From NCBI GenBank assembly GCA_018262985.1, contig JADFDI010000005.1, positions 159,286-223,285 of the forward strand: a stretch of DNA of 64,000 bases. The letters are read 5' to 3'. The notes below the pieces were generated by a model. It ran no database searches, was not told the DNA's origin, and saw only the letters and a program-made list of their open reading frames with translations. The DNA comes from Spirochaetota bacterium. GTDB lineage: Bacteria; Spirochaetota; Spirochaetia; Treponematales; UBA12059. The first letter of the stretch is position 1, and each line of letters opens with the position of its first letter. This document shows, piece by piece, positions 1 through 8,698 of the stretch. The translations under genes and the position numbers were made by a program.

Positions 1-579
<579 letters not shown>

Positions 580-1269
580 TCAGGGAATCCGGACGGTCTC
601 CACCATGTAGCGCACCGAATCGCCGCCTTTGGCAGCGAGCTTCTTTTCCACGATGAACACGAGGGTGCGGCCGTCGGGGGCGAGCAGGATGCGCCGGATG
701 ACGTAGCCCCGGACCCCGTTCCGGATGAAGGTCGGATTGCCGGCGGTGAAGGCTTTCTCGACCCCGGCCTTGGTCGTCAATTTGATGTCGATCGAGAAGG
801 AGCTCGAGGCTTCGTCGCCTTTTTCGACCACGACCGGGCGAAGGATGGCGGTCCAACGGTCTCCGGTGGCGAGGTCCCGGAAAGAGATCGGGTCGATGGG
901 GTTCTCGCCGTCCACCAGCAGGTAGAGTATGCGCCCCTGCGCGAGGTGGTCTATCCGGAATTTCGAGACGAGGGCCATCCTGTCGCGATACAGCCCGAAC
1001 AGGGCTCCGACCGGATCCTGGCCCGCCTCGAGCGGGGACTTGGCCGTGAAGCGCGCGACGCCGTCCTTTACGAAGTCGTTCCGCTTCGCGTCGACCAGGT
1101 AGAGCTCGGCGTAGGGGAACCCGCTCGAAGCGTCCAATCCGTACTGGCCGAACAGGAAGTACGCCGAATCCGGCGAGAATCCGAGGTTGACCAGCGTGGG
1201 CACGTCGCCCGCGAAGATCGGCGCGACCGCGAGAGTTGCTGCGATAATAATCGCGAGGATCCGTTTCAT
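580..1269 (-). CDS. DUF2259-type predicted secreted protein
   Basis: A 229-aa protein with a signal peptide (MKRILAIIIAATLAVAPIFA, cleavage near AGD). The mature part begins VNLGFSPDSAYFLFGQYGLD and ends in a beta-rich domain (GYVIRRILLAPDGRTLVFIV). This matches the DUF2259 family of predicted secreted proteins found mainly in treponemes, whose function is unknown. The phrases about facing data (LAPDGRTLVF) recall beta-propeller-like blades, but this is only an impression. The start is supported by GGAG eight bases upstream. It is monocistronic, with its own terminator at 484-517. Confidence 0.75.
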   Translation of the reverse strand: MKRILAIIIAATLAVAPIFAGDVPTLVNLGFSPDSAYFLFGQYGLDASSGFPYAELYLVDAKRNDFVKDGVARFTAKSPLEAGQDPVGALFGLYRDRMALVSKFRIDHLAQGRILYLLVDGENPIDPISFRDLATGDRWTAILRPVVVEKGDEASSSFSIDIKLTTKAGVEKAFTAGNPTFIRNGVRGYVIRRILLAPDGRTLVFIVEKKLAAKGGDSVRYMVETVRIP

Positions 1270-1388
1270 CGGGCGAACTCCTGCATGTAGTATCGGCTCG
1301 TCGCGCCGCCGGGCTTAGCGCGGAATCTCGGACGCTTCGACGACTTGTCCCGGGGGCGCGCCGGGGCTATGCTCAGGCGGGAGGGGCG

Positions 1389-2189
1389 ATGACCGCGACC
1401 GGCCGCGTCCGATGGTACAGGATTTCCTTCTTCCTTTCGACCTTGGTTCTCGCGGCCGGCGTCGTCGCCGCCGTCTACCCGGGCCTCGACGGGTATCGCG
1501 AACTCGACGCCCGTTCCGTGGCGGGACTGCCCGCCACCGCGGCGTGGGGCGCGGCGAGCGCCTTGTTCGCCGGGCTTTCCTCCGTTTCCTTCATGGCTCT
1601 CGTCGCCTTCAGGGCGAGTTCCAGCGTATCGCAGGAGCTCTTCTTCCTGAGCTTCTTCTTCTTCTCGTTGATCGCCGAGACCGTGCGGCTCGCGCTCGGC
1701 GTGGCGACGCTCGGCGGAGCGACGATGGAGACCCGCGACCTGCTGGTGCGCTCCGTCGTGTTCGCGAGGACCTTCGGGACGCTCGCGGTGTTCTCCGCGG
1801 GTCTCCACGCCTCGGGTTACCGCGACGACAAACCTTGGAGCGCCGTCTGGGTGATGGCGTTCGCTTCGCTCGGCGTGACGGTCGCGCTTCCGGTGAATTC
1901 CGGCGATATATCCGACGGACTCATGCCTCCGCGCGGCTTCGCATCCTTGTCGACTCTCTTCGAGGTGGTGGTGGTCGGCGCGGCGGTGCTCAACTTCCTT
2001 CTGGCGGCGCGCAATCGCTCCTCCAGGGTGTTTTTGGCCGCGGCGGCCGGATCCGCGGCGGCCCTTCTCGGAGCGGTCCTGCTGCGGGAGGCCTCGGGGC
2101 CCTGGGGTTTCGCGTTCGGAGCTCTCGCGCTCTGGACGGGCGCGATGGCTTCTTTCATTCCGCTGCGTCGGCATTACCTCTGGCAATAG
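1389..2189 (+). CDS. Polytopic membrane protein of unknown function
   Basis: A 266-aa protein with about seven hydrophobic segments (for example FFLSTLVLAAGVVAAVYPG, ELFFLSFFFFSLIAETV, VVVVGAAVLNFLLAA). I do not recognise the family and see no catalytic motif. The start is ATG 1389 with a strong GGGAGGGG just upstream. It converges on the polyprenol-kinase-like gene, and the two genes end in arms of the same inverted repeat. A role near the polyprenol/lipid carrier enzyme is only a guess from position. Confidence 0.7.
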   Translation: MTATGRVRWYRISFFLSTLVLAAGVVAAVYPGLDGYRELDARSVAGLPATAAWGAASALFAGLSSVSFMALVAFRASSSVSQELFFLSFFFFSLIAETVRLALGVATLGGATMETRDLLVRSVVFARTFGTLAVFSAGLHASGYRDDKPWSAVWVMAFASLGVTVALPVNSGDISDGLMPPRGFASLSTLFEVVVVGAAVLNFLLAARNRSSRVFLAAAAGSAAALLGAVLLREASGPWGFAFGALALWTGAMASFIPLRRHYLWQ

Positions 2190-2275
2190 CGCGAACGGCG
2201 CGAAGCGCCGTTCGCGGCGACGAGTCGGCGCTCGTCGATCAACCGTGCGGGGGACGCCTCGCGCCGTTCGCGCTA
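2187..2275. repeat. 17-bp inverted repeat that holds both convergent stop codons
   Basis: TAGCGCGAACGGCGCGA at 2187-2203 is repeated exactly in inverted form at 2259-2275. The TAG of the left copy is the stop of the plus-strand gene, and the complementary CTA of the right copy is the stop of the minus-strand gene. A third half-copy, CGCCGTTCGC at 2206-2215, pairs with 2191-2200 to form a perfect 10-bp local hairpin. This probably acts as a bidirectional transcription stop without a U-tract. Confidence 0.7.
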
Positions 2276-2896
2276 GAACAGGAAATGCGCGAAAGCGCCG
2301 ACCGCGACGGGAAGGAGCAGATTGTCCAGATCCTTGCTCGGCACGGCTTCCACCACGGTGGCGAAGGCGGCGACCGCCACCGACATGAGCGGGCGGCGGG
2401 TCACGGACCACGAGGCCAGCAGGACCGCGGTGAAGCACGCCAGGCTGCCCTCCAGCGACTTCCCTCCGGTGAAGGGTATGCGTATCGATCCGAAGAGCCT
2501 TCCGGCAAGGCTGGAAATGCCGTCGCCGAAGGCCAGCGCGTAGATGGCCAGGCTGGCGGCGGGCTCGGGGAAGAGGAGCAACGCGAGCAGGGCGCCGAAT
2601 CCGAGCGTAACGGGGCCGAGCACGAAACGCCCCGCGTCCCGCCGCCTGGCCGCGGCCGAGGTGACGCGGCTGATCAAGGGAATCTCGTAGCCGTCCAGGC
2701 GGAGCAGCTCGCAGTACGCGTAGAAGGCGATGCCCCCGGCCAGGAGGGCGAGGGTCGCCCCTCGGTTCCAGGCCGAGAGCGTCGGGACTATCCCGATAAC
2801 GATGTGGATGGATTTTCTGACCACTTCTGTTCGAATCTCGCGGCCGAGCAGCGCCGCGCCTCTTCGACCTGTCTGCAATGCCTGGATGTCAGCCAT
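2273..2896 (-). CDS. Polyprenol/dolichol kinase-like or CTP-transferase family membrane enzyme
   Basis: About 207 aa with 6-7 hydrophobic helices. Family signatures are RKSIHIVIGI near the N-terminus, AFGDGISSLAGRLFG and FTGGKSLEGSLACF. These place it with the SEC59/VTE5/phosphatidate cytidylyltransferase superfamily, members of which phosphorylate isoprenoid or diacylglycerol alcohols at the membrane using CTP. The substrate cannot be read from sequence. The ORF extends to 2938, but ATG 2896 has GGAGAAGGG just upstream and starts MADIQALQTG, so I prefer it. Confidence 0.75.
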   Translation of the reverse strand: MADIQALQTGRRGAALLGREIRTEVVRKSIHIVIGIVPTLSAWNRGATLALLAGGIAFYAYCELLRLDGYEIPLISRVTSAAARRRDAGRFVLGPVTLGFGALLALLLFPEPAASLAIYALAFGDGISSLAGRLFGSIRIPFTGGKSLEGSLACFTAVLLASWSVTRRPLMSVAVAAFATVVEAVPSKDLDNLLLPVAVGAFAHFLF

Positions 2897-3216
2897 GGGT
2901 TCCCTTCTCCGGTTTCTTAGATAACTTGCAAAATACATGCCAAGAATCGAGTTTCGTTCAGGTCATGCAGAAAGACAACGGGGTAACGAAATACGCATCG
3001 CCAGATTTCTGATGGGCGCAGGAAGGTATGAAAAATCAGACGCTTCGCGAACCGAAAAGCATCGGTTCCGGCATGCGCCGCCATGGGCAGGCCAGTCCTC
3101 GGCGATGGATCTCGGCGCTGGAGGATGGGACCTTTCGGGGTATCCGCGCCGGGACGCGGTACCCGTTGACAGGTCGCGCGCGTCCCGGTAGACTCCGCCT
3201 CAAGAGAGCGGTCCCC
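2897..3216. other. Intergenic region upstream of tRNA-Val
   Basis: A 320-bp region between the divergent kinase-like gene and the tRNA. Apart from the tRNA promoter at 3166-3194 I see no gene, terminator with a T-run or repeat. The first 80 bp are somewhat AT-richer than the flanks and could hold the promoter of the minus-strand gene. Confidence 0.5.
3166..3194 (+). promoter_or_regulatory. Sigma-70 promoter of tRNA-Val
   Basis: TTGACA (3166-3171) is separated by exactly 17 bp from TAGACT (3189-3194). The expected start of transcription is near 3201, about 16 nt before the tRNA. A perfect -35 in 68%-GC DNA makes this one of the clearest promoters in the window. Confidence 0.8.
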
Positions 3217-3288
3217 GGACGATTAACTCAGCGGGAGAGTGCCACCTTCACACGGTGGAAGTCGTTGGTTCAAATCCAACATCGTCCA
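3217..3288 (+). tRNA. tRNA-Val (anticodon CAC)
   Basis: A full cloverleaf can be drawn. The acceptor arms GGACGAT and ATCGTCC pair over 7 bp, and the anticodon stem CCACC/GGTGG encloses TTCACAC with CAC at 3249-3251. The T arm is GTTGG-TTCAAAT-CCAAC. The discriminator is A and the 3' CCA is not encoded, so it must be added by tRNA nucleotidyltransferase. It reads GUG codons. A hairpin CCGCGC-GATG-GCGCGG follows at 3308-3323 and may act as its terminator, although no T-run is present. Confidence 0.95.
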
Positions 3289-3384
3289 GAGGCCGCTCTT
3301 CCCATGTCCGCGCGATGGCGCGGCAGTCCGCGTGGCGATGCGCCGCCGGCGTCGAGGCCGAAGTCCGGAGCCGCCGCCCTCGTC

Positions 3385-6300
3385 TCAGCGACCGAGTTCC
3401 CGCGGCGCCTCCGGGTAGATCTCCAGATCGATGCCCCGTTGCGGCCGCAGCACGAAATCCATGTTCAGGAATGCCAGGTTCTTGACGGCCGGCTTGACCA
3501 TGGTGGCCTGGTCGCGCTCGAGCGCGTCGAAAAGGCGCATCGATTCGGCGAAAGCCGCCATGGCCTTGCCGCGGAGCGAGGCGTCGCCGGCCCGCGCGGC
3601 GAGCCTCCACCAGGCCACTCCCAGGTTGTTCGTCGCCCTCATCAGCAGTTCCACCAACTCGCCTTGAGCGGGCCGTTCTTGCGGCAGCAGCACGGGCAGG
3701 CGCTCAAGCTCGAAATGAAGCCGGTTCGAAAGACGCTCGAACGTCGATTGGGCCGCGAACCAATCCTCGCGCCGAGCCAGGATGTTCCCCGTGAGCAGGA
3801 GCAAGGCCGGCGTCTCGTCGACGTCGAGCGAGGCCCGGTGGGCCTGCACCAGCGCTTCCTCGAAGCGGGCCAGGCGATAGAGGGCCGCGGCCCGGCGGTA
3901 GCGCGTTTCGTTGGTGACGTAGCCGGCCTTCTCGGCGCGATCGTAGAGCGAAATCGAGCCCGGATCGTCGCCGGCCTCGAGGTAGAGCACGTCCGCGAGC
4001 CTTGCGTAGTTCACGCCGAAACGACCGTCGAGTCCGAGCCGCCTGCCGGCCAACGCCTCCTCGTAACGAGCGATCGCCAGTTCGTACTGCTCGCGGGCGG
4101 TCACGAACTCGCCCGCGGCCTGGTAGTGGAGCCCCGTCCAGCCGAGCGCGTCGATGAGCATCCCGAGCCGGTAGGTCCTGAGCAGGGGCAGGTTCTCGAG
4201 GGCGGGCACGAGCTTGCGCAAGGCGAGGAATTCCTGGCCGGAATCGCCGGCGCGCCTGAAGTATCGGGCCATGTGGTAGTGGGTGTCGGGGATGGAGGGA
4301 TCGAGCTCGTCGGCCAGGAGCAGGGCGCGCCGCGCGCCGTCCAGATCGTCCCGGTCCAGGAAGTAGCCTCCCAGCTCGGCGAGCGCGAGGGCGGAAGCCT
4401 TCATCCGACCATCCAGGAAATCCCGCCCCAGGCGCTCGATCTCCGGGAGCATGTCCCGGCCGTCCGCCTTCTCGACCCGGATGAAATACCGGAGCATCCG
4501 CTCCAGGTAGGGATCTTTCCAGCCGCGACGGCCGAGCAGCCGGGCGTAGCGGAGCCGCGCCTGTTCGTAGAGCCACGAGGCCGAGCCCTTGGTCGCCTGG
4601 TCGGGAAGGGGCAGGGGAGGGCGCGCGACGGTCGTCCAATCGCCGCGGATTTCGTCGCCCCATTCGAGATAGACATCGCCGAGCATGAGCAGGGCGTCGG
4701 GGTCGACTCGATCCCTGCTCAGGACGTTCAGCTCCAGGATCTGCGCCGCCTTCTCGTAATTGAGCAACACGCCGCGCTCGAGCTCCGCGTAGTCGAGCGC
4801 CGCCCGTTTCTCCCCGGGCCAGGCTTTGAGCAGGGCTTCGTACTTGAGTTCGGCCTTGGCGTATTGTTGCCGTTCTACGTAGGCCTCGGCGTAGAGGTAG
4901 TACCATTTCTTCATCCGCCAGAGCGCGTCGCCGCGCGCGAAGGAGCGCTCGGCGTCGACGTATCGATCGACGCGGATGCTCTCGTAACCCGAGCGGTAGG
5001 CCGAGGATGCGGCTATGGGCGTGTAGACGAATTTCCAGCCGAGCCAGGCGAGTCCGCCGGCGACGACGAGGGCGGCTGCCACGCCCAGGATGACCGGCAT
5101 CACGCGATTGACGAGGATCCAGGCCAGCGAGCCCTTTTCGGCCTCGAAGGCCGCGCCCGTTCGCTTCTCGAAAGCCCTCGGAACCTCGATGCGCTTGTGG
5201 AGCGCCGCGCCGGCGAGCTCCGCGGCCTTTTTCGGAGGCGCGCCTTCCACGAGCGCCCAGACCAGGTCGGCGCGCTGGGCCTCGGTGCCCCGCTCGTTCG
5301 CGAGCGCGTCCTCGATGGCGACGCGCAGGTTGAGGGGATACGAGAGCAAGGTGTCCTGGAGCCGATCCACCTGGATCTCGGAAAGCGATACTTCCCTGGG
5401 GGCCTCTTCCTTGCGTGCCGCCGACGCGGCGCCGCGTCCGGCGGCCGGAGCGGCGCGGGGCTTCGCCTCCGGCTTAGGTTCCTCGAACCCCGGTATGCGG
5501 AAATCCTGTCCCCAGCCCGACTCGAGGTTGAACGTGTCCGATGGCGTCAGGTCTCCGCCGAGTTCCTGGAACTCGCCTTCCGGGGTGAGTTCCGCGGCCG
5601 CTTGGTCGAGGTCGAATCCGCCGAGCCCGTCGGACCCGGACGCGTCGGCCTCGATGCCCAGCTTGCTGGTGAACGCGTCGAAATCGTCGCCTCCGGCGCT
5701 CGGTCGCCTGGCGGGCGGCGCTTCCTCGAAACCGATCTCGAAGCCTTCCCCCTCGGCCTCCACGCCGGCCAGCGGCGCGGGTTCTTCGTCCGCCGACGGA
5801 AGCTCCGCCGATTCTTCGAACTCCGGGATCGAAAAATCGGAATCCAAGCCTTCCGGAGCCCCGGCAGCGACGCCCGCTTCTTCAGCGCCCGGTTCGTCCG
5901 CAGGCTCCGCGGGCGCGTAAGCGGCATCGAAACCGCCGGAATCGGCGTCGGCCGCTTCGAAGTCCGGCAAGGAGAACTCATCCGATGAGGATCCGGGCGT
6001 CTGGTCCTGGGCGGAGGCGATCGTTTCATCCAGCGTCCGCGCGGACGGCTCGTCGGCCCCGCTCGGAGCGCTTTCGCCGGCGGCGGGTAGCCCGAAGTCG
6101 TCCTCGAATGAAGGAAGCTCGAAACTATCCGCGTCGAAGGGGGCTTCCTGGATCGACTCCGGTTCGCCCGGGGCGCCTTCGAAGGGGGTCTCGGAGGAGG
6201 CTTCCTCCGTCGCGGCGCCTGCTTCGAAGGAGAGGTCGGCGAGGTCTCCGAAGTCGGCCGCGATCCCTGTCTCCGCGCCCGCGTCGTCCGTGGAAGGGAA

Positions 6301-6744
6301 CTCGTCCCCGGCCTCGGGCGACGGCGCGTCGGTGGCGGCCAGGTCCTCGCCGAGCCCGGCGAGCAGGTCCGCCGGGAATCCCGAGTCGTCTACTTCCGTC
6401 GGTCCGGCGGGAGGCGCTTCGACCGCGTCGGAGGGGGCGGTCGTATCGGCCGGAGCGGACTCGAGCGAGAGGCTGTCGAGGAAGGACGAGAAATCCACGT
6501 CCGAGGGCGCCTCGCCCGCCGAGGGGGAACCGATGTCGGCGAGGGGCGTTTCCGCGTCGGCGCTATCGGCATCCGTGCCCGAAAGATCGAGCAGCTCGCC
6601 GAGGTCCTCGATGGGGGATGCGGGGGAGCCCTCGGGCCGGGGGACGTCGACGGGCTGCTCGCCCCAGGAGGCGAGCAGCTCGGTTTCCCGACCGAGCTTG
6701 CGGATATCGTTCTGGAAGCGCTTGAGATCCTCTGGTCGCGGCAT
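3385..6744 (-). CDS. flcA: Large TPR membrane protein, probable periplasmic flagellar collar protein FlcA
   Basis: 1119 aa in three parts. Residues 1-45 form a conserved-looking helical start (PEDLKRFQNDIRKLGRETEL). Residues about 50-430 are an extremely acidic, Ala/Asp/Glu/Ser-rich low-complexity region with recurring FEE/PDFE/LPSF clusters. A helical domain is followed by one membrane helix near 545-572 (VMPVILGVAAALVVAGGLAW), then about 500 residues of TPR-like helical repeats. This layout of cytoplasmic acidic tail, single membrane span and periplasmic TPR array matches spirochaetal FlcA (BB0326 in Borrelia), which builds the flagellar motor collar and recruits the stator. Identity is by layout and recall, not alignment. 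It appears monocistronic. Confidence 0.55.
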   Translation of the reverse strand: MPRPEDLKRFQNDIRKLGRETELLASWGEQPVDVPRPEGSPASPIEDLGELLDLSGTDADSADAETPLADIGSPSAGEAPSDVDFSSFLDSLSLESAPADTTAPSDAVEAPPAGPTEVDDSGFPADLLAGLGEDLAATDAPSPEAGDEFPSTDDAGAETGIAADFGDLADLSFEAGAATEEASSETPFEGAPGEPESIQEAPFDADSFELPSFEDDFGLPAAGESAPSGADEPSARTLDETIASAQDQTPGSSSDEFSLPDFEAADADSGGFDAAYAPAEPADEPGAEEAGVAAGAPEGLDSDFSIPEFEESAELPSADEEPAPLAGVEAEGEGFEIGFEEAPPARRPSAGGDDFDAFTSKLGIEADASGSDGLGGFDLDQAAAELTPEGEFQELGGDLTPSDTFNLESGWGQDFRIPGFEEPKPEAKPRAAPAAGRGAASAARKEEAPREVSLSEIQVDRLQDTLLSYPLNLRVAIEDALANERGTEAQRADLVWALVEGAPPKKAAELAGAALHKRIEVPRAFEKRTGAAFEAEKGSLAWILVNRVMPVILGVAAALVVAGGLAWLGWKFVYTPIAASSAYRSGYESIRVDRYVDAERSFARGDALWRMKKWYYLYAEAYVERQQYAKAELKYEALLKAWPGEKRAALDYAELERGVLLNYEKAAQILELNVLSRDRVDPDALLMLGDVYLEWGDEIRGDWTTVARPPLPLPDQATKGSASWLYEQARLRYARLLGRRGWKDPYLERMLRYFIRVEKADGRDMLPEIERLGRDFLDGRMKASALALAELGGYFLDRDDLDGARRALLLADELDPSIPDTHYHMARYFRRAGDSGQEFLALRKLVPALENLPLLRTYRLGMLIDALGWTGLHYQAAGEFVTAREQYELAIARYEEALAGRRLGLDGRFGVNYARLADVLYLEAGDDPGSISLYDRAEKAGYVTNETRYRRAAALYRLARFEEALVQAHRASLDVDETPALLLLTGNILARREDWFAAQSTFERLSNRLHFELERLPVLLPQERPAQGELVELLMRATNNLGVAWWRLAARAGDASLRGKAMAAFAESMRLFDALERDQATMVKPAVKNLAFLNMDFVLRPQRGIDLEIYPEAPRELGR

Positions 6745-6764
6745 GGAGCGCTCGAATCCCCCTC

Positions 6765-6780
6765 TCCGTATAGTTACGGA
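6765..6780. promoter_or_regulatory. Inverted repeat between divergent genes
   Basis: TCCGTA-TAGT-TACGGA is a perfect 6-bp inverted repeat about 20 bp upstream of the FlcA-like start and about 80 bp upstream of the divergent E-set gene. It could be an operator or an mRNA hairpin near the flcA ribosome-binding region. No regulator is identifiable. Confidence 0.3.
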
Positions 6781-6857
6781 AGATGCCGCGCCCAGTATAG
6801 CCGAAAACGCTTGAGGGCGCTCCGCTTTCCGGCCGATACCGGAAGGTAGGCAACCCG

Positions 6858-7580
6858 ATGAAACTCAGTACGCCGATAGCTCTGTCCGTCATCCTCCTCG
6901 TCGCGACGACCCCGGCGGCCGCCTTCGAGGTGGAATCGCTGCCTCTGCACCTGTATCTGGCCTCGTTCGAATCGGGCGCGGCTCCGGGAGTATACGAGGA
7001 CCATCTGGTATTCGCCGTTTCGGGCGCCTACCGCTTCGTCGGAGTCTCCTTCGCGCACGAAGGCTGGAGATCGGTCCACATGTTCGAACGGAACCGGCAG
7101 GGAACCTTCGTGTTCGCGTACCCGCTGCCCGTGCTCGCGCGCGGGACGCCCGGGGGACCGCTCGGATACCGCCTGGTGGTGGACGGCGCCTGGATTCCGG
7201 ATCCGTCCAATCCGGTCCGGGTCCGTGACGCGACGAGCGGCGTCATGCTGAGCCTCGTGGACGTGCCCTGGCGCCCCGCCGACAGGCTCGGATCCTGGGA
7301 TCTCCTGGATTCCGACGGTCGTACCGCGCATTTCCGCTTCTCGGGCGAGCCGGGCTACCGCGTGACGGTGGCGGGAACCTTCAACGGCTGGGATCCTTTC
7401 GTCCACGAGCTGGTCGAGACGAGCGCGGGCGTCTACGAGCTCGACCTCGTCCTGCCGCCGGGACAGCACCGCTACGTGTTCTGGTACCGGGGCGAGCGGG
7501 TGCCCGACGACCTCAATCCCGCGAGGCTCTACGACGGGGAGGGAAATCCGGTCTCCATCCTTGAGGTCGCTCGCAAGTGA
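6858..7580 (+). CDS. Secreted protein with CBM48/AMPK-type glycogen-binding E-set domain
   Basis: 240 aa with a signal peptide (MKLSTPIALSVILLVATTPAAA). The C-terminal third (YRVTVAGTFNGWDPFVHELV, GVYELDLVLPPGQHRYVFWY) is a typical isoamylase-N/AMPK-beta glycogen-binding fold with the NGW, PPG and YxF landmarks. An earlier segment (FVGVSFAHEGWRSVHMFERN) looks like a degenerate second copy. There is no catalytic glycosidase domain, so it is a binding or structural protein in the periplasm or outer envelope. Similar small E-set proteins are common in treponemes, with unknown ligands. Confidence 0.75.
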   Translation: MKLSTPIALSVILLVATTPAAAFEVESLPLHLYLASFESGAAPGVYEDHLVFAVSGAYRFVGVSFAHEGWRSVHMFERNRQGTFVFAYPLPVLARGTPGGPLGYRLVVDGAWIPDPSNPVRVRDATSGVMLSLVDVPWRPADRLGSWDLLDSDGRTAHFRFSGEPGYRVTVAGTFNGWDPFVHELVETSAGVYELDLVLPPGQHRYVFWYRGERVPDDLNPARLYDGEGNPVSILEVARK

Positions 7581-7583
7581 CGC

Positions 7584-8552
7584 TCAGGACAGGCTCCGGA
7601 GCACGAGCTCGGCGGCGCGCTTCCTGAGTTCCAGCGCCGAGCCGTCGGAATACCAGGCGGCGTGGTCGGTCAGGATCACGTCGTCCCGGCGGCGGAACGG
7701 GCTGTCCGGCGGAAGCGGTTCGACCGCGTGGACGTCGAGAGCGGCGCCCGCCAGCTTGCCGGAACGCAGCGCGGAGAGCAGCGCTTCCTCATCGATCAAG
7801 GCGCCGCGGGCCACGTTGACGACGCGGGCGCCTTCCTTCATCAAGGCGATTTCTCGCGTCCCCAGCAGGCGCTTCGTCTCCGGAACCAAGGCGAGGTGCA
7901 GCGATACGACGTCGCTGGCGGCCAGGAGCTCCCGGAAGGAGGTCGCGACGATCCGGCACGGGCCCTCGTCCCGTCGGTCTCCGAGCGTCCGGTCGACCCT
8001 CGCCTGATCCAGGCTCGGGCTCCAGGCCAGTATCCGGGCGAAGCCGATTCCGGCCGCCATCCGGGCGAGGGCGGCGCCCGTTCCCCCGAATCCGAGTATG
8101 CCGAGAGTAATCGTGGACAGCCGGGGCGTCGGCAGCCGGATGTTCCACGCGCCCGCGCGTATCGCCCTGTCGCGTCGCGTGGTCGAGCGGACCAGGTCGA
8201 GCGCGAGGGCCAGGGCGTGGGCGGCGACCTCCTCGTCGCAGTAGCCCGGCACGTTGAGGACGGCGATGCCCCTCGAACGGGCGGCCTCGAGGTCGACGTT
8301 GTCCAGCCCCACGCCGTAGCGGACTATCGCCTTGCAGCGCCCGAGACCCGCTATCGCCGCCGGGCCCATCGGCGCGAGGTTGACCAGGACGGCGTCCGCG
8401 TCCGCGCAAGCCTCGGCCACGTCACGCTCCGTCGAACAGGACGCTTCGCGGAGCCCGATGCCGGCCGGCTCGAGGACGCCGCGCTCCACGTCGAGCTCGC
8501 CGAAGCGGTTGTCGGTGACGACGACCTGCAGTTTTCGCTTTCCGGAGGCCAT
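7584..8552 (-). CDS. D-isomer-specific 2-hydroxyacid dehydrogenase (CtBP/SerA-like)
   Basis: 322 aa from ATG 8552, which has GAGGTGG upstream; the longer ORF start at 8900 is rejected. It is an NAD(P)-dependent oxidoreductase that converts 2-keto acids to D-2-hydroxy acids. The Rossmann motif is GILGFGGTGAALARM. The catalytic Arg lies in NVARGALIDEEALL, the Glu in ALDVHAVEPLP and the His in ILTDHAAWYS. The RYGVGLDNVDLEAARSRGI region supports assignment near the C-terminal-binding-protein/phosphoglycerate-dehydrogenase branch. It lacks the ACT domain of long SerA. The substrate is not predictable. Confidence 0.85.
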   Translation of the reverse strand: MASGKRKLQVVVTDNRFGELDVERGVLEPAGIGLREASCSTERDVAEACADADAVLVNLAPMGPAAIAGLGRCKAIVRYGVGLDNVDLEAARSRGIAVLNVPGYCDEEVAAHALALALDLVRSTTRRDRAIRAGAWNIRLPTPRLSTITLGILGFGGTGAALARMAAGIGFARILAWSPSLDQARVDRTLGDRRDEGPCRIVATSFRELLAASDVVSLHLALVPETKRLLGTREIALMKEGARVVNVARGALIDEEALLSALRSGKLAGAALDVHAVEPLPPDSPFRRRDDVILTDHAAWYSDGSALELRKRAAELVLRSLS

Positions 8553-8698
8553 GCGACCACCTCGAGGAGACGATTGCGCCGGGACGACGCCGGCGAGGCA
8601 GCGAGCTGAGTATAGCCTCCGGGCTGGCGAGCCTCCAGCGCTTTTCGGGTGGTCGTCGCGCGTTGCGCGTCCACGGGATTTCCGTAGTATGATGGCGC

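Noticed and set aside
2820-2850. TTCGAATC stretch reminiscent of a tRNA T-loop
   Set aside because: No acceptor or anticodon stems can be drawn around it and it lies within the polyprenol-kinase-like gene.
3028-5988. 986-aa plus-strand ORF antisense to the FlcA-like gene
   Set aside because: It runs through the tRNA-Val gene and its promoter, is rich in Arg/Gly/Gln repeats typical of shadow frames in GC-rich DNA, and mirrors a real gene on the minus strand.
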